Source: Gracilimonas sediminicola
Lineage (GTDB): Bacteria; Bacteroidota; Rhodothermia; Balneolales; Balneolaceae
Assembly (NCBI RefSeq): GCF_024320785.1
Contig: NZ_JANDBC010000001.1
Location: forward strand, 516,617-580,616
Direction of reading: 5' to 3'
DNA length: 64,000 nt
Shown one piece after another: positions 8,208 through 18,165 of the stretch (positions are counted from its first letter, which is position 1; each line of letters opens with the position of its first letter). The position numbers and the translations under genes are program-made. Under the pieces are notes generated by a model. That model searched no databases and was not told where the DNA came from. It saw only the letters and a list, made by a program, of their open reading frames with translations.

Positions 8208-10578
8208 ATGTACCAATTCCTAACTAAAAATGTCAACATATGCATCCGATTCGTATTTCTTCTTACGATAATTTCTGGAATTCATTTTTCGCTCTCAGCA
8301 CAACAAAAAGAAGTAGAACAAGAGTTTATTGTTCAGTTTAAATCTGAGACAGTAAAACTACCAGCGGGACTGGAATCTGTTTCTTTGATGCAAAACTTAT
8401 CTTTTTTACCCTCAAAGCTTCAGTCCAAGCTAAGAAAACATGGAGCAGAATCCCTTTCAAGAGCTTTTCCAAAATTTTTACTGTCGGATACATTAAAAAT
8501 ATCCAGAACAGGCGAACTGGTAAGGCTGCCAGATTTGTCTGATATATACAATAAAGCTCTCTTCCGGTGTTAACACAAAAACAGCCTTTGATTCTTTGCA
8601 AAAACTGCCTGACATAGTTTTTATTGAGCCTAATGGAATGGCCATTACTCAAGTTGTAAATCCGAATGACCCGAGGTTTGATAATCCGTCCAGTTCCGGT
8701 TCAGGAGGGCAGCAGTGGAACCTGTTAAACACCGGCCAGAATTTTGGGACTAATGATGCAGATATAGATGCACCTGAAGCCTGGGACATTACAAAAGGAA
8801 GCAGCAGCACTAAAATTGGCATTATTGATAATGGGGTTCGTTCAACCCATGAAGATTTAGCCGGAAAAGTAACAGGAGATGCCGCTTTTGCTGATCATGG
8901 AACCCATGTTGCGGGCATTGCAGCTGCAAGCACAAATAATAACAAAGGTATTGCTGGTGTCGACTGGAATGCTCAAATTATTAACAAGTTATATGGTGAT
9001 GATCCTACAACATACAATGCTGTATTAAGTGCAGTTAATAGTGGAGCTGATATTCTCAATAGTAGTTTTATACTTTGTTCGAATTGCCTTAATCCAACTC
9101 CGACACCGCGTTATTCTACCTTGGTAAGAAGAGCCTACGCATCGGCTTATAAAATGAATGTTGTGTCTGCTGCAGCGGTGGGCAATTACAATACATCAAC
9201 CGTATATTATCCAGCTGGATTTGGGCAGGGCATAACTGCAGTTGGGGCCACAAACAGAAATGATACCCGGTGGAATTGGAATCCCGCTCAAGGCTCCAAC
9301 ACGGGCAATCACATTGATGTTGTTGCACCTGGCGAAGATATAACTAGTTCAACTGCGGGGACAATTACAAGCTATGCTTCATTTACAGGAACTTCGATGG
9401 CTACCCCACATATTTCAGGAATTGCAGGGCTTTTATTAGCGAAGAATTCATCTCTCTACAACGATGACATCGAACACCTTATTCAACTAAGTGCTGAGGA
9501 CAGAGGGCCAACTGGATTTGACTCAGAATATGGCCACGGCCGGGTGAACGCCCACCGAGCCTTACTGCGACTGCAAAGTCCATATGTACTCAATCATCAT
9601 ACGGCTACCGGAGGCTATGTGGCCAACGTAACCCAGGAAACCAAAGTGTTTTACGATACTCCCGGCTTAGCAACAGGAACGTATATCGTAAAACGCAATG
9701 AAGTCCGAAAAACCGTCAGTTTTCCTTATTTAAGTGAAGCGCATGTATGGGGACGCGGCGTTGCAACCAACGGCTATTCCATTGCCAATCCGAATTTTGC
9801 AATGGGTTGGAACGAACCCGTCTCTGTTTCCAATAACAGTGCTACCTTAAAAACCTATGTCTATGAAGTATTTACTACGTCCGGACAACGAATTGGATGG
9901 TTCCCAACTTCCCCATCAAATGCTCAATTCGCTTACACGGTGCATGGTATCCCCGGCACCCCACCACTATCGGTATCTATCAGTGGGCCAAACTCGGTAG
10001 AAATTCCGGGCACCTATACTTATACTGCCACCGGCAGTGGAGGGAATCCTCCTTACCAATCTTATATCTGGTACAAACGCCCACTGGGTGGCTCATGGAG
10101 CAGCTTGGGAACCGGGCAGAATAAAAATATATCATTTAGCTCTGGAGAACCATCTCTGGTAGAACTTAAAGTGACCATAGAAGATAATAGCCTTGACTAT
10201 GCCGATGGATTTAAAACGGTATCTACCTACACAACATGCCAAGACCCTCAAGGGCCTGGTGGAATCTGTCAAAACAAGGTAATTACTACCTATCTGCCCG
10301 AACAGTTTGAAATCGAACAAAACTATCCAAATCCTTTCAACCCTTCTACCCAAATAAAATATGCCCTGCCGGAAGCAGCGGAGGTAACACTTAAGGTGTA
10401 TAACATTATGGGACAGGAAGTAACAACTTTGGTTAATACGCCCATGAGTGCCGGGTTTCATCAAGTTAATTTTGATGCCGGCAACCTATCTAGTGGAGTC
10501 TATATTGCTCGGATGGTTGCGGTAGGCCAAAGTGGAGTCACCTTCACCAAAGAACTAAAAATGCAGTTAATCAAATAA
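8208..10578 (+). pseudogene. Secreted subtilisin-like serine protease (S8), broken by a frameshift
   Basis: The N-terminal part (8208-8573) encodes a signal peptide (MYQFLTKNVNICIRF to SLSAQQ) and an inhibitor-like prosegment beginning FIVQFK; it stops at 8573. The remainder continues in another frame, open from 8524, and reads SSGVNTKTAFDSLQKLPDIV into the mature protease. The shift lies between 8524 and 8573, best near 8550. Counting from the TTG at 8596, the triad is intact: Asp78 (GIIDNG), His101 (DHGTHVAG), Asn154 for the oxyanion hole and Ser266 (TGTSMATPH). An Ig/PKD-like domain and a type-A sorting-like C-terminus (NYPNPFNPST, VYNIMGQ) follow. An AAGAGG site precedes the ATG at 8208. 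It is either a recent pseudogene or a one-base sequence error; no slippery heptamer is evident. Confidence 0.85.
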
Positions 10579-10602
10579 TCTCAGTTTGGTGAATTCAATC
10601 TA

Positions 10603-10636
10603 GGCCCTGCCCATTAATTTGTGCAGGGCTTTTTCA
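10603..10636 (+). terminator. Rho-independent terminator after the S8 protease
   Basis: GCCCTGC pairs with GCAGGGC around the loop CCATTAATTTGT, followed by TTTTT. The loop matches that of the terminator at 6578. Confidence 0.85.
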
Positions 10637-10731
10637 TTGCCTTACTCCTTCCGATGGTTTGTAAGTAGTCCTCATTTTTATTAAGGTCAGTATAGACCAT
10701 TTATCGGGGCAATATCCACAAAACACATCTT

Positions 10732-13700
10732 ATGAGATCGATCGTATCATTTCTATTCATTCTGAGTCTGTCTTTATTTCTCAGTATTCCCACCTTTGCA
10801 CAGGATTTCTCGTTCACAAAAACCAAAGCCAAGATCGGTGTTGCAGCAACATACACGGCGGAAGTAAAAGAGCAGAGAATTCTTCATTCCATAAGACAGG
10901 GAGAAACCTTAGAGCTTGAGTTTGATGGTCAACAATACTTTCAAACCATTAAAAAGAGAAAGAAGCTTAATTTTGGATATACAGGTATATCCGGATATCC
11001 ACTGAATGGGAAGAACAGCTACAGCCATCTAATGATTAAAGATGACAAGCTCTCCGGGATACTGCATTTTGAAGGTACGCCTTACCGGTTACATCATGAG
11101 AGCGGAGCTTATCAGTTTTTTGAGATCAGTGAAGAAGTACATGCATGCGGAGTTGATCAGATGGCTTCCGCCTCTGCTTCTATGGGAAAAACCACCTCCC
11201 CCGGAGGCAATTACGCCAACCCGGTTTATGACCTCGATCAATTCTCTGACACCACTACTGTTGATGTACTGATTCTTTATACCTCATCAGCAAAAGCCTG
11301 GGCATCCGGACCTAACAACAGTGTCACAAACGATATAGATGAAATATTTGCACTGAATGAGAATTTTAAAGAAGACATTATCGAAAACTCGGCTCTGCCC
11401 CTTAAAATCCGCTATTTGGGATATGTAGAGATTGATGATCCGACGGCTTCAAGCACTTCAGATGTGTTGTCGAACATGGCTGATAACACGTACGCCGGAA
11501 GCACACACACCTCCGACACTGTTGATATTCACAGCCTGAGAGACCAGTTTGGAGCCGACTTAGTCGCTCTTGTCGACTCAATTCAAGATACCGGCGGGCT
11601 GGGCTATGTTCCTGATGACATTGGTGGTTCTCCCGTTTACAGTCATTCCGTAAATCGTGTTCAACAATTATCTTTTGGCTATACGTTGATGCATGAGATT
11701 GGTCATAATTTTGGAAATGGCCATGGCCGAACCCAAAGTTCGTCTGCAGCAGATAAATCTGGAGCTATGTTCCAGTTTTCAACCGGACACTATTTTGAAG
11801 CCTCTGACGGAAATAATTACAATACCGTTATGCACTATGGGGATTCTAACTCCTCTGAAATTCCTTACTTTTCCAATCCAAGGGTTACGTATATAGACAG
11901 TGCTTCAGGAACCTATAATGGAGCCGGTGCACCTGCAGATAATGCCCTTTCAATGACATTAACCAAAAACTGGATTGCCGACTACCGGGAAACCGTTATT
12001 GACCCTCCTTCGCTAACTCTAACCACCACTTCTATTGCTGATACCGTTTTCCCTTCCGGAGTATCAAAACGAGATATTATCATTGAGAATACCGGCAACT
12101 CCGACTTAGAGATTAAATTGGATGGAGAAATGGCCTACTCATCCAGCCTGAAAATGAGAAAGACAGAAAATATTAAGCAACCATTGGATATTTTTTATGG
12201 CTTTGAAGAGTCAGAAGGTTTTGATGCCGGCTCTTATTCGGCAGTTAATGATTGGGTGACTTATGACGATACAGAAACGTTTGAAATAACCACCTCACAA
12301 GCAGCATCTGGTTCACAGTCACTTAAAATACCTTCAGGTTCAAGCTCTCTGTATATATCCTCACCCTATTTCGCTAATACATCTCGCTATAGCACCTATA
12401 ACATTTCAATGAAAATCTATTCTGCAGGAAGCTATCCCCGGGCTTTTTTAAGCTATTACTCACCCAATGAATACCGGGCGGCAGGCGTTTTTCTTGAACA
12501 AAATGACGGATATGTCGGCTTCTATGGCAATTATAGCGGCAGCCGTTATTACCGTTATTTTTTTAGCGATGTACAACTTACTAATAACTGGGCAGATGTT
12601 GGTATTGAAATTACTACCGAGAACAATGGTACGGTAAATTACAGTTATGAAAGTATCGAAAGGACTACCACCAATGTAGGCTATAATATTCCTGCCAGGC
12701 TTGAGATATCTTTACCAAGTACCTCCTCTTATGACATATATGTGGATGATATTCACATCACAGCTGAAGATTTATATGGACCGGCCCTAACCATCAGTGA
12801 TGACCGCATGACCATTCGCCCCGGAGAAAAAGACACGATGACCGTCACCTTTTATGGCAATGAAAATGACGAAGGGAATTATGAAGGCACCATTTACCTG
12901 GAAACCAATGATCCCAATAATGATTCTTTGACCATTCCCATAGACCTTCGCATCGATCCCAATAATCTATATTCAAATGGCCAGTTTGCCATTGAGCTGA
13001 CCGGTGAGGAAGGCTATCGCATGCTTTCTGCTCCCACTGCCATCAACCTGAAGGATTTTCTTGAGCCGCTGCATACACAGGGAGCCACCAACGCAGATGT
13101 AACCAACGGCGGCCCTAATGTATGGACGTGGGATGAAACCTTTGCAGGCTCCACGAACGAAGGCTGGACTCCCGTTGCGGATTTGGATACCACCATTCAG
13201 ACCGGCGATGCCTTCCTGGTATATGTTTTTGATGAATCGGTATATGGTGATTCTACCAGCAGAGGTTTCCCAAAACTGCTCTCGATTGAGGGCGCATCCA
13301 GCTTAAGCACAACTACTTTAGGAACCGGTAGCATCAACCAAAATGCAGATGGATATACTCTTATAGGAAACCCGTTTCCCTCTACGGTAGATTGGGATGA
13401 CATTCTGGCCAACACTGGAAGTAACAAGCTAAACAACCCGGTTTATGCTTATGACGTAAATTCTGGCAGTTGGAAAAGCTACAGCAGTGGAGTCGGCGAT
13501 TTAACCAACGGCTTAATCAAACCCTTTCAGGCATTTTTTGTGCAATCATCATCTACCGTTTCCAATGATGCAACTCTTGCTTTCGATTCTGATGATATAA
13601 CAACCGGCGGTGACTTCTACGGAAAATCAGAAAATCTCTCTTACGCCCGCTTTGAGGTTACCAGCAACCAAACCGGTCTTACCAACAGCGCATACCTATT

Positions 13701-14385
13701 ATTTGATGACGGGGCGCTCTCCGGTAAAGACCCTCTGGACGCTGTTAAAATGAGTCCGCTTGCCGAAAATTATCTGTTGCTCTCTACCATGGGTGAAAAC
13801 GATCTTAACTTCGACATCAATGCTCTCCCTCAATTTGAACAGGAACTCAGCATTCCGTTAAAAATTCAGTCTAACACTTCCGGAACTGTACAATTCTCTC
13901 TTACAGATACTGAAGGCTTATCAGGTGTAGATTTCATTCTAAGAAAGGGAGACTGGGAACAACACATTGAGCCCGGAAAACAAATAGAGCTGGATATCAG
14001 CGCAGAAAACAGCCCCCAAAAGAATGTATTCACTTTGCAAAACACGGGTAATAAAGATAACCGTTATGAATTGATTCTGAGCAAACAACAACTCGTTTCC
14101 ATTGAAAATCCTGATGTCCCAACTAAATTCGAATTACTTCAAAATTATCCAAATCCGTTTAATCCATCCACCTCCATTCAGTTTGGACTACCTTCAGCCC
14201 GGGTAGTAACTGTATCCGTGTATAATATTCTTGGGCAGCAGGTTGCACTGTTGGTTAATGAACCGATGGAAGCCGGCTTTCATACCGTGAAATTTGAAGC
14301 TGATCAGCTCTCCAGTGGCGTCTATCTGTTCCGCCTGGAGGCCGGAGAATTTGTGCAAACCCGAAAAATGCTCTTAATGAAATAA
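10732..14385 (+). CDS. Secreted metzincin (M12-type) zinc metalloprotease with sorting C-terminus
   Basis: The 1217-residue protein starts with a clear signal peptide (MRSIVSFLFILSLSLFLS, ending TFAQ). A propeptide-like region is followed by a reprolysin-like catalytic domain: the extended zinc motif HEIGHNFGNGH gives His321, Glu322, His325 and His331, and NTVMHYG supplies the Met-turn at Met367. Downstream are a DUF1573-like strand-rich segment (PSLTLTTTSIADTVFPSG), a lectin-like or jelly-roll region, and a type-A sorting-like C-terminus (NYPNPFNPST, VYNILGQQV) like those of the S8 protease and the 942-residue protein at 40.3 kb. It is expected to be exported and retained at the surface or released. 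The substrate is unknown. It starts about 100 bases after the S8 terminator, so it has its own promoter. Confidence 0.85.
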   Translation: MRSIVSFLFILSLSLFLSIPTFAQDFSFTKTKAKIGVAATYTAEVKEQRILHSIRQGETLELEFDGQQYFQTIKKRKKLNFGYTGISGYPLNGKNSYSHLMIKDDKLSGILHFEGTPYRLHHESGAYQFFEISEEVHACGVDQMASASASMGKTTSPGGNYANPVYDLDQFSDTTTVDVLILYTSSAKAWASGPNNSVTNDIDEIFALNENFKEDIIENSALPLKIRYLGYVEIDDPTASSTSDVLSNMADNTYAGSTHTSDTVDIHSLRDQFGADLVALVDSIQDTGGLGYVPDDIGGSPVYSHSVNRVQQLSFGYTLMHEIGHNFGNGHGRTQSSSAADKSGAMFQFSTGHYFEASDGNNYNTVMHYGDSNSSEIPYFSNPRVTYIDSASGTYNGAGAPADNALSMTLTKNWIADYRETVIDPPSLTLTTTSIADTVFPSGVSKRDIIIENTGNSDLEIKLDGEMAYSSSLKMRKTENIKQPLDIFYGFEESEGFDAGSYSAVNDWVTYDDTETFEITTSQAASGSQSLKIPSGSSSLYISSPYFANTSRYSTYNISMKIYSAGSYPRAFLSYYSPNEYRAAGVFLEQNDGYVGFYGNYSGSRYYRYFFSDVQLTNNWADVGIEITTENNGTVNYSYESIERTTTNVGYNIPARLEISLPSTSSYDIYVDDIHITAEDLYGPALTISDDRMTIRPGEKDTMTVTFYGNENDEGNYEGTIYLETNDPNNDSLTIPIDLRIDPNNLYSNGQFAIELTGEEGYRMLSAPTAINLKDFLEPLHTQGATNADVTNGGPNVWTWDETFAGSTNEGWTPVADLDTTIQTGDAFLVYVFDESVYGDSTSRGFPKLLSIEGASSLSTTTLGTGSINQNADGYTLIGNPFPSTVDWDDILANTGSNKLNNPVYAYDVNSGSWKSYSSGVGDLTNGLIKPFQAFFVQSSSTVSNDATLAFDSDDITTGGDFYGKSENLSYARFEVTSNQTGLTNSAYLLFDDGALSGKDPLDAVKMSPLAENYLLLSTMGENDLNFDINALPQFEQELSIPLKIQSNTSGTVQFSLTDTEGLSGVDFILRKGDWEQHIEPGKQIELDISAENSPQKNVFTLQNTGNKDNRYELILSKQQLVSIENPDVPTKFELLQNYPNPFNPSTSIQFGLPSARVVTVSVYNILGQQVALLVNEPMEAGFHTVKFEADQLSSGVYLFRLEAGEFVQTRKMLLMK

Positions 14386-14396
14386 GCTCAACTGCT

Positions 14397-14990
14397 ATGG
14401 CCAAAATCAAGTCTATTGAAGCATACATAGAAAAGCATGAACGCTGGGAAAAAAGTCTCAGGCACCTTCACAAATTAATATCGGAGACCGAACTGGATAT
14501 GTCCATCAAATGGGGGCAGCCCGTGTATTCCCTGAAGGGAAAAAACGTTGTAGGAATCGGGGCTTTTAAGGAGCACTTCGGACTTTGGTTTTTCCATGGA
14601 GCTTTGCTGGACGACCCTGAGAGACATCTTCACAATGCCCAGGAAGGAAAAACGAAGGCTATGCGACAGCTCAGGTACCATGCTTTTGAAGAAATGGACG
14701 ACAAAATTATTACTGAGTTTCTGCATCAGGCCATCGAGAATCAGAAAGCCGGTAAAGAAGTTAAAATCGATACCAAGAGAAAACCCAAGATTCCTCCCCT
14801 GCTGGCAACGGCTTTTTCAAAAGATGAAGGTTTAAAAGCACAATTCGGGAAGCTGACTCCGGGCAGGCAGCGGGAATATGCCCAATACATTTCCGAAGCC
14901 AAACAAGAAGCTACCAAACAACGCCGGCTGGATAAAATCATCCCGATGATTAAACAGGGAATCGGGTTAAGTGATAAGTATCAGAAGTAA
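14397..14990 (+). CDS. YdeI/OmdA family protein with DUF1801-like N-terminus
   Basis: A 197-residue soluble protein. Residues about 1-115 match the DUF1801 (YdhG-like) fold, with the typical IKWGQPVYSLKGKNVVGIGAFK and HFGLWFFHGALL blocks. The C-terminal part (PPLLATAFSKDEGLKAQFGKL, then TPGRQREYAQYISEAK and RRLDKII) is the YdeI/OmdA helical domain named for bacteriocin-related phenotypes in other bacteria; a biochemical role is not established. It starts 11 bases after the metalloprotease stop and may be read through from it, although the functions look unrelated. Confidence 0.8.
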   Translation: MAKIKSIEAYIEKHERWEKSLRHLHKLISETELDMSIKWGQPVYSLKGKNVVGIGAFKEHFGLWFFHGALLDDPERHLHNAQEGKTKAMRQLRYHAFEEMDDKIITEFLHQAIENQKAGKEVKIDTKRKPKIPPLLATAFSKDEGLKAQFGKLTPGRQREYAQYISEAKQEATKQRRLDKIIPMIKQGIGLSDKYQK

Positions 14991-15002
14991 AAAAAGTACC
15001 GC

Positions 15003-15392
15003 TCAGAGTTCATATTCAAACTCATAGAAATGCTTACCGTCGGCAATGTTGATCGCCATCTTGCCCGACAACCCCTTCAGATCATCCGTACCGGAATTAG
15101 GAACTACTTCTAAGATCAGTTCTTGCTCTCCCTTATTCATGATTCCGTAGTGTTGTAGCACAAAACTTCCCTTCTTCCCGGATAAGGTACCGGTTACCTG
15201 CTCCATTGCTACATACCCGGCTGATCCTTTTACGGGCGTCATCGCACTCAACATTTCTCCTTTACTGGTGGCATTCAAATCCCCATAAAAAGTTTTGTCA
15301 ATCGACATTCGGTTTAAGGAAATACCTTTCGCTCCTTCGGCATAAGCCTCGATTGGATTCAGCTTTACTTCAAACTCACCGGATATTTTCAT
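15003..15392 (-). CDS. DUF3224 domain protein
   Basis: A 129-residue protein that starts MKISGEFEVKLNPIEAY and is built almost wholly of beta strands, with GDLNATSKGEML, GSAGYVAMEQVTGTLSGKKGSF and VPNSGTDDLKGLSGKM. This is the pattern of DUF3224, a small barrel related to allene-oxide-cyclase-like folds. There is no signal peptide and no assigned reaction. Its start overlaps the stop of the upstream membrane protein gene by four bases, so the two are translationally coupled. Confidence 0.8.
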   Translation of the reverse strand: MKISGEFEVKLNPIEAYAEGAKGISLNRMSIDKTFYGDLNATSKGEMLSAMTPVKGSAGYVAMEQVTGTLSGKKGSFVLQHYGIMNKGEQELILEVVPNSGTDDLKGLSGKMAINIADGKHFYEFEYEL

Positions 15393-15814
15393 GAATCTTT
15401 GTTTTGGAATTTAGCGGCTAACACAGCCCCCAGGTAAGCCATCGGGAGATAAGCACCCCCAATATCCACAATATTAAACCAAAGGGGTGACGGCAACATA
15501 GCCACATTGGCAATTCCTCCTATCAAAAAGAAAGCACCTACACCCAGCGCCCATTTCTTTTGGGATGATGTTGCGATGAGCGCCGTTAATAACGCCCCAA
15601 CCAAAGTGCCAAGAGCATGAGCCAGAAACGGCATTAAAAAGTTGATGGGTTTGAACAGATGCATAGACTGCTGCAATCCTTCCATGGTAGTCAGGTCGGC
15701 TCCTTCCGGTGGTGGAATGATGAAACCACTGATCATAATAATTCCCATGTTTACAAATCCCCCGACTACAAGTCCGGTAATTAGAGCAAGTATATTTCTG
15801 ACTATTGGTTTCAT
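15389..15814 (-). CDS. Four-helix integral membrane protein, unknown function
   Basis: A 141-residue protein with four hydrophobic helices, starting with NILALITGLVVGGFVNMGII; an HALGT motif sits in the second. I do not recognise a transport or enzyme signature; small proteins of this type are common in marine Bacteroidota. It overlaps the DUF3224 gene by four bases and forms a two-gene operon with it. The groEL terminator lies just upstream at 15872. Confidence 0.7.
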   Translation of the reverse strand: MKPIVRNILALITGLVVGGFVNMGIIMISGFIIPPPEGADLTTMEGLQQSMHLFKPINFLMPFLAHALGTLVGALLTALIATSSQKKWALGVGAFFLIGGIANVAMLPSPLWFNIVDIGGAYLPMAYLGAVLAAKFQNKDS

Positions 15815-15871
15815 ATTGGTTTCTTTAATTAGCTGGAAGACAGAGGATTATACTGAAACCGGAAAGCAATA

Positions 15872-15903
15872 AAAAACCCCGCACAACTAAATGTGCAGGG
15901 TTT
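15872..15903 (-). terminator. Rho-independent terminator after groEL
   Basis: Read on the minus strand, AACCCTGCACA pairs with TGTGCGGGGTT around TTTAGT and is followed by a T run. The plus strand also shows weak T-rich sequence after it. Confidence 0.8.
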
Positions 15904-15915
15904 CTTAAGTTTCTT

Positions 15916-15967
15916 GTTATGACGCTCAGCGTCGTAACATTCACTCCAACGCAGAGCGTTGGAGTGA
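15916..15967. repeat. Double-hairpin palindromic element
   Basis: Two adjacent palindromes: 15916-15938 (GTTATGACGCT, central C, AGCGTCGTAAC; one wobble) and 15941-15967 (TCACTCCAACGC, loop AGA, GCGTTGGAGTGA; perfect 12-base arms). The tips share a CGC-AGCG pattern. Such doublets are typical of REP-like elements. Confidence 0.75.
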
Positions 15968-15989
15968 GGAAGTTAGGTTAGGAAATGAT

Positions 15990-17660
15990 TTACATCATTC
16001 CGCCCATGCCTCCCATTCCTGGCATTCCGCCGCCCATGCCACCTGGCATGCCGCCTCCGCCGTTGTCATCGTCGTCGCCTTTAGAAGGTTTCTCAGAGAT
16101 CACAGCTTCTGTGGTCAGCATCAATCCGGATACAGAAGCGGCATTTTGCAGCGCTGTTCTGGTTACTTTGGTAGGATCGATTACACCTGACTTAATGAGG
16201 TCTTCGTACACTTCGGTACGAGCGTTGTATCCATAAGCTCCTTTGCCATCCAGTACTTTCTGTACTACGATAGCGCCTTCAACACCGGCATTGTTTGCAA
16301 TGGTGCGAAGCGGAGATTCAATAGCTCTTCGGATGATTTGGATACCAACGTTTTCATCATCATTTGCGCCTTTGAGCTTGTCAAGTGCGGATGCAGAGCG
16401 GAGCAGTGCAACACCACCGCCGGGTACAATACCTTCTTCAACCGCAGCACGGGTTGCATGTAAAGCATCTTCTACACGGGCTTTCTTCTCTTTCATTTCA
16501 ACTTCAGAAGCAGCACCGATATAAAGAACAGCAACACCGCCGGCTAATTTAGCCAAACGCTCTTGCAGCTTCTCACGGTCGTAGTCAGAAGTAGTGTTCT
16601 CAATCTGAGTCTTAATCTGATTTACTCGCGCCTGAATGTCGGTGTCCTTACCATTACCATCAACAATAGTAGTGTTGTCTTTGTCGATAGTGATGCGGGA
16701 AGCTTTACCGAGGTAGTCAAGCGTGGCGTTTTCAAGCTTGTATCCGCGTTCTTCAGAAATCACGGTACCGCCGGTCAGAATGGCGATATCTTCAAGCATT
16801 TGCTTACGACGGTCGCCGAATCCAGGAGCCTTAACGGCTGCAATCTTCAGAGAACCACGCAGCTTGTTAACTACCAATGTAGCCAATGCTTCGCCTTCAA
16901 TATCTTCAGCAATAATCAGAAGCGGGTTACCACCCTGAACTACTTTCTCAAGAATTGGAAGCAGGTCTTTCATCGCAGAAATCTTCTTGTCGAAGATAAG
17001 GATGTACGGATCTTCCATCTCGGTAACCATCTTCTCAGAATCGGTTACGAAGTAAGGAGAAAGGTATCCGCGGTCAAACTGCATACCTTCTACCGTCTCG
17101 AGGTAGGTTTCAGTTCCTTTGGCTTCTTCAACAGTGATTACACCGTCTTTGCCAACTTTTTCCATTGCATCAGCAATCAGGTTACCGATAGTTTCATCGT
17201 TGTTTGCTGAAATGGTACCGATCTGAGCGATCTCTTTGCGATCGTCAATGTCGCGGCTCATTGATTTCAATTCATCAATGATAGCATTTACAGCTTTCTC
17301 GATTCCGGACTTTAGATCCATTGGGTTTGCACCCGCCGTTACATTTTTCAGGCCTTCGCTTAGGATAGCCTGAGCCAAAACAGTAGCTGTAGTTGTTCCG
17401 TCACCTGCATTATCGCTGGTTTTGGAAGCAACTTCTTTTACCATCTGAGCGCCCATGTTTTGAATCTTGTCGGACAGCTCAATTTCTTTAGCAACAGTAA
17501 CACCATCTTTGGTTACGGTTGGAGCTCCGAATGATTTCTCAATAACAACATTGCGTCCACGAGGGCCAAGCGTAACTTTAACGGCATTGGCAAGCTTGTC
17601 AACGCCTTTCTTTAGTGCGTCGCGAGCTTCTATATCGTAGTGAACTAACTTAGCAGACAT
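15990..17660 (-). CDS. groL: Chaperonin GroEL
   Basis: The 556-residue HSP60 subunit forms the double-ring folding chamber with GroES and ATP. It shows the invariant [21 protein letters not shown] start region, the [18 protein letters not shown] motif, [10 protein letters not shown], the apical [14 protein letters not shown] and [12 protein letters not shown] near the equatorial return, and ends with a Gly/Met-rich tail ([17 protein letters not shown]). It lies 49 bases after groES in the usual groES-groEL order. No CIRCE inverted repeat was found upstream of the operon. Confidence 0.99.
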   Translation of the reverse strand: MSAKLVHYDIEARDALKKGVDKLANAVKVTLGPRGRNVVIEKSFGAPTVTKDGVTVAKEIELSDKIQNMGAQMVKEVASKTSDNAGDGTTTATVLAQAILSEGLKNVTAGANPMDLKSGIEKAVNAIIDELKSMSRDIDDRKEIAQIGTISANNDETIGNLIADAMEKVGKDGVITVEEAKGTETYLETVEGMQFDRGYLSPYFVTDSEKMVTEMEDPYILIFDKKISAMKDLLPILEKVVQGGNPLLIIAEDIEGEALATLVVNKLRGSLKIAAVKAPGFGDRRKQMLEDIAILTGGTVISEERGYKLENATLDYLGKASRITIDKDNTTIVDGNGKDTDIQARVNQIKTQIENTTSDYDREKLQERLAKLAGGVAVLYIGAASEVEMKEKKARVEDALHATRAAVEEGIVPGGGVALLRSASALDKLKGANDDENVGIQIIRRAIESPLRTIANNAGVEGAIVVQKVLDGKGAYGYNARTEVYEDLIKSGVIDPTKVTRTALQNAASVSGLMLTTEAVISEKPSKGDDDDNGGGGMPGGMGGGMPGMGGMGGMM

Positions 17661-17709
17661 AATTATCTATAATTTTAAGTTTATGATTTAATTTTTTTCA
17701 AAAGGTGGG

Positions 17710-17997
17710 TTACGAAACAATTCCCATAATGTCAGATTCGCGCATAATCAGGTACTCTTCTCCTTCAAGAGTTACTTCTGTACCTGCGTACTTCCCGTAG
17801 AGAACTTTGTCTCCTTCCTTAACGCTCATTTCAATTTTATTGCCGTTTTCCACTTTACCGGCACCTACCGCTATCACAGTACCTTGTTGCGGTTTTTCTT
17901 TAGCCGTATCTGGAATGATAATCCCGGAGCTGGTTTTCTCTTCGGCAGGTTCTGCCTGTACCAACACGCGGTCGCCTAAAGGTTGAATCTTAGCCAT
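17710..17997 (-). CDS. groS: Co-chaperonin GroES
   Basis: A 95-residue GroES lid protein: [20 protein letters not shown] at the N-terminus, the mobile-loop region [17 protein letters not shown] and the [12 protein letters not shown] strand are all in place. An AGGAG ribosome binding site sits eight bases before the ATG. It is the first gene of the groESL operon; the roughly 170-base gap to rsmA must hold the promoter, but no HrcA-type CIRCE operator is visible, so regulation by another route (for example an alternative sigma factor) is inferred. Confidence 0.98.
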   Translation of the reverse strand: MAKIQPLGDRVLVQAEPAEEKTSSGIIIPDTAKEKPQQGTVIAVGAGKVENGNKIEMSVKEGDKVLYGKYAGTEVTLEGEEYLIMRESDIMGIVS

Positions 17998-18165
17998 TTT
18001 TATGACTCCTGTTAGTTTTAGTTTATGGTTTAAATTTTTTGAGGGCTGAGCCCATTCGTTGTTTCGCTACGGGATATGCAAGTTCCGTACCAAATCGATT
18101 AAAAAATCGAATAGCGGACGTAATTGATCACTAACAGCACTTTTAAGGAAGGAAGGGTTCCCGGG

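Noticed and set aside
16563-17210. 215-codon plus-strand open frame opposite groEL
   Set aside because: Antisense to a strongly conserved chaperonin gene, with no recognisable domain.
17998-18165. Possible CIRCE operator upstream of groES
   Set aside because: No TTAGCACTC-N9-GAGTGCTAA inverted repeat could be found; only a short ATCGATT/AATCGAA palindrome is present.
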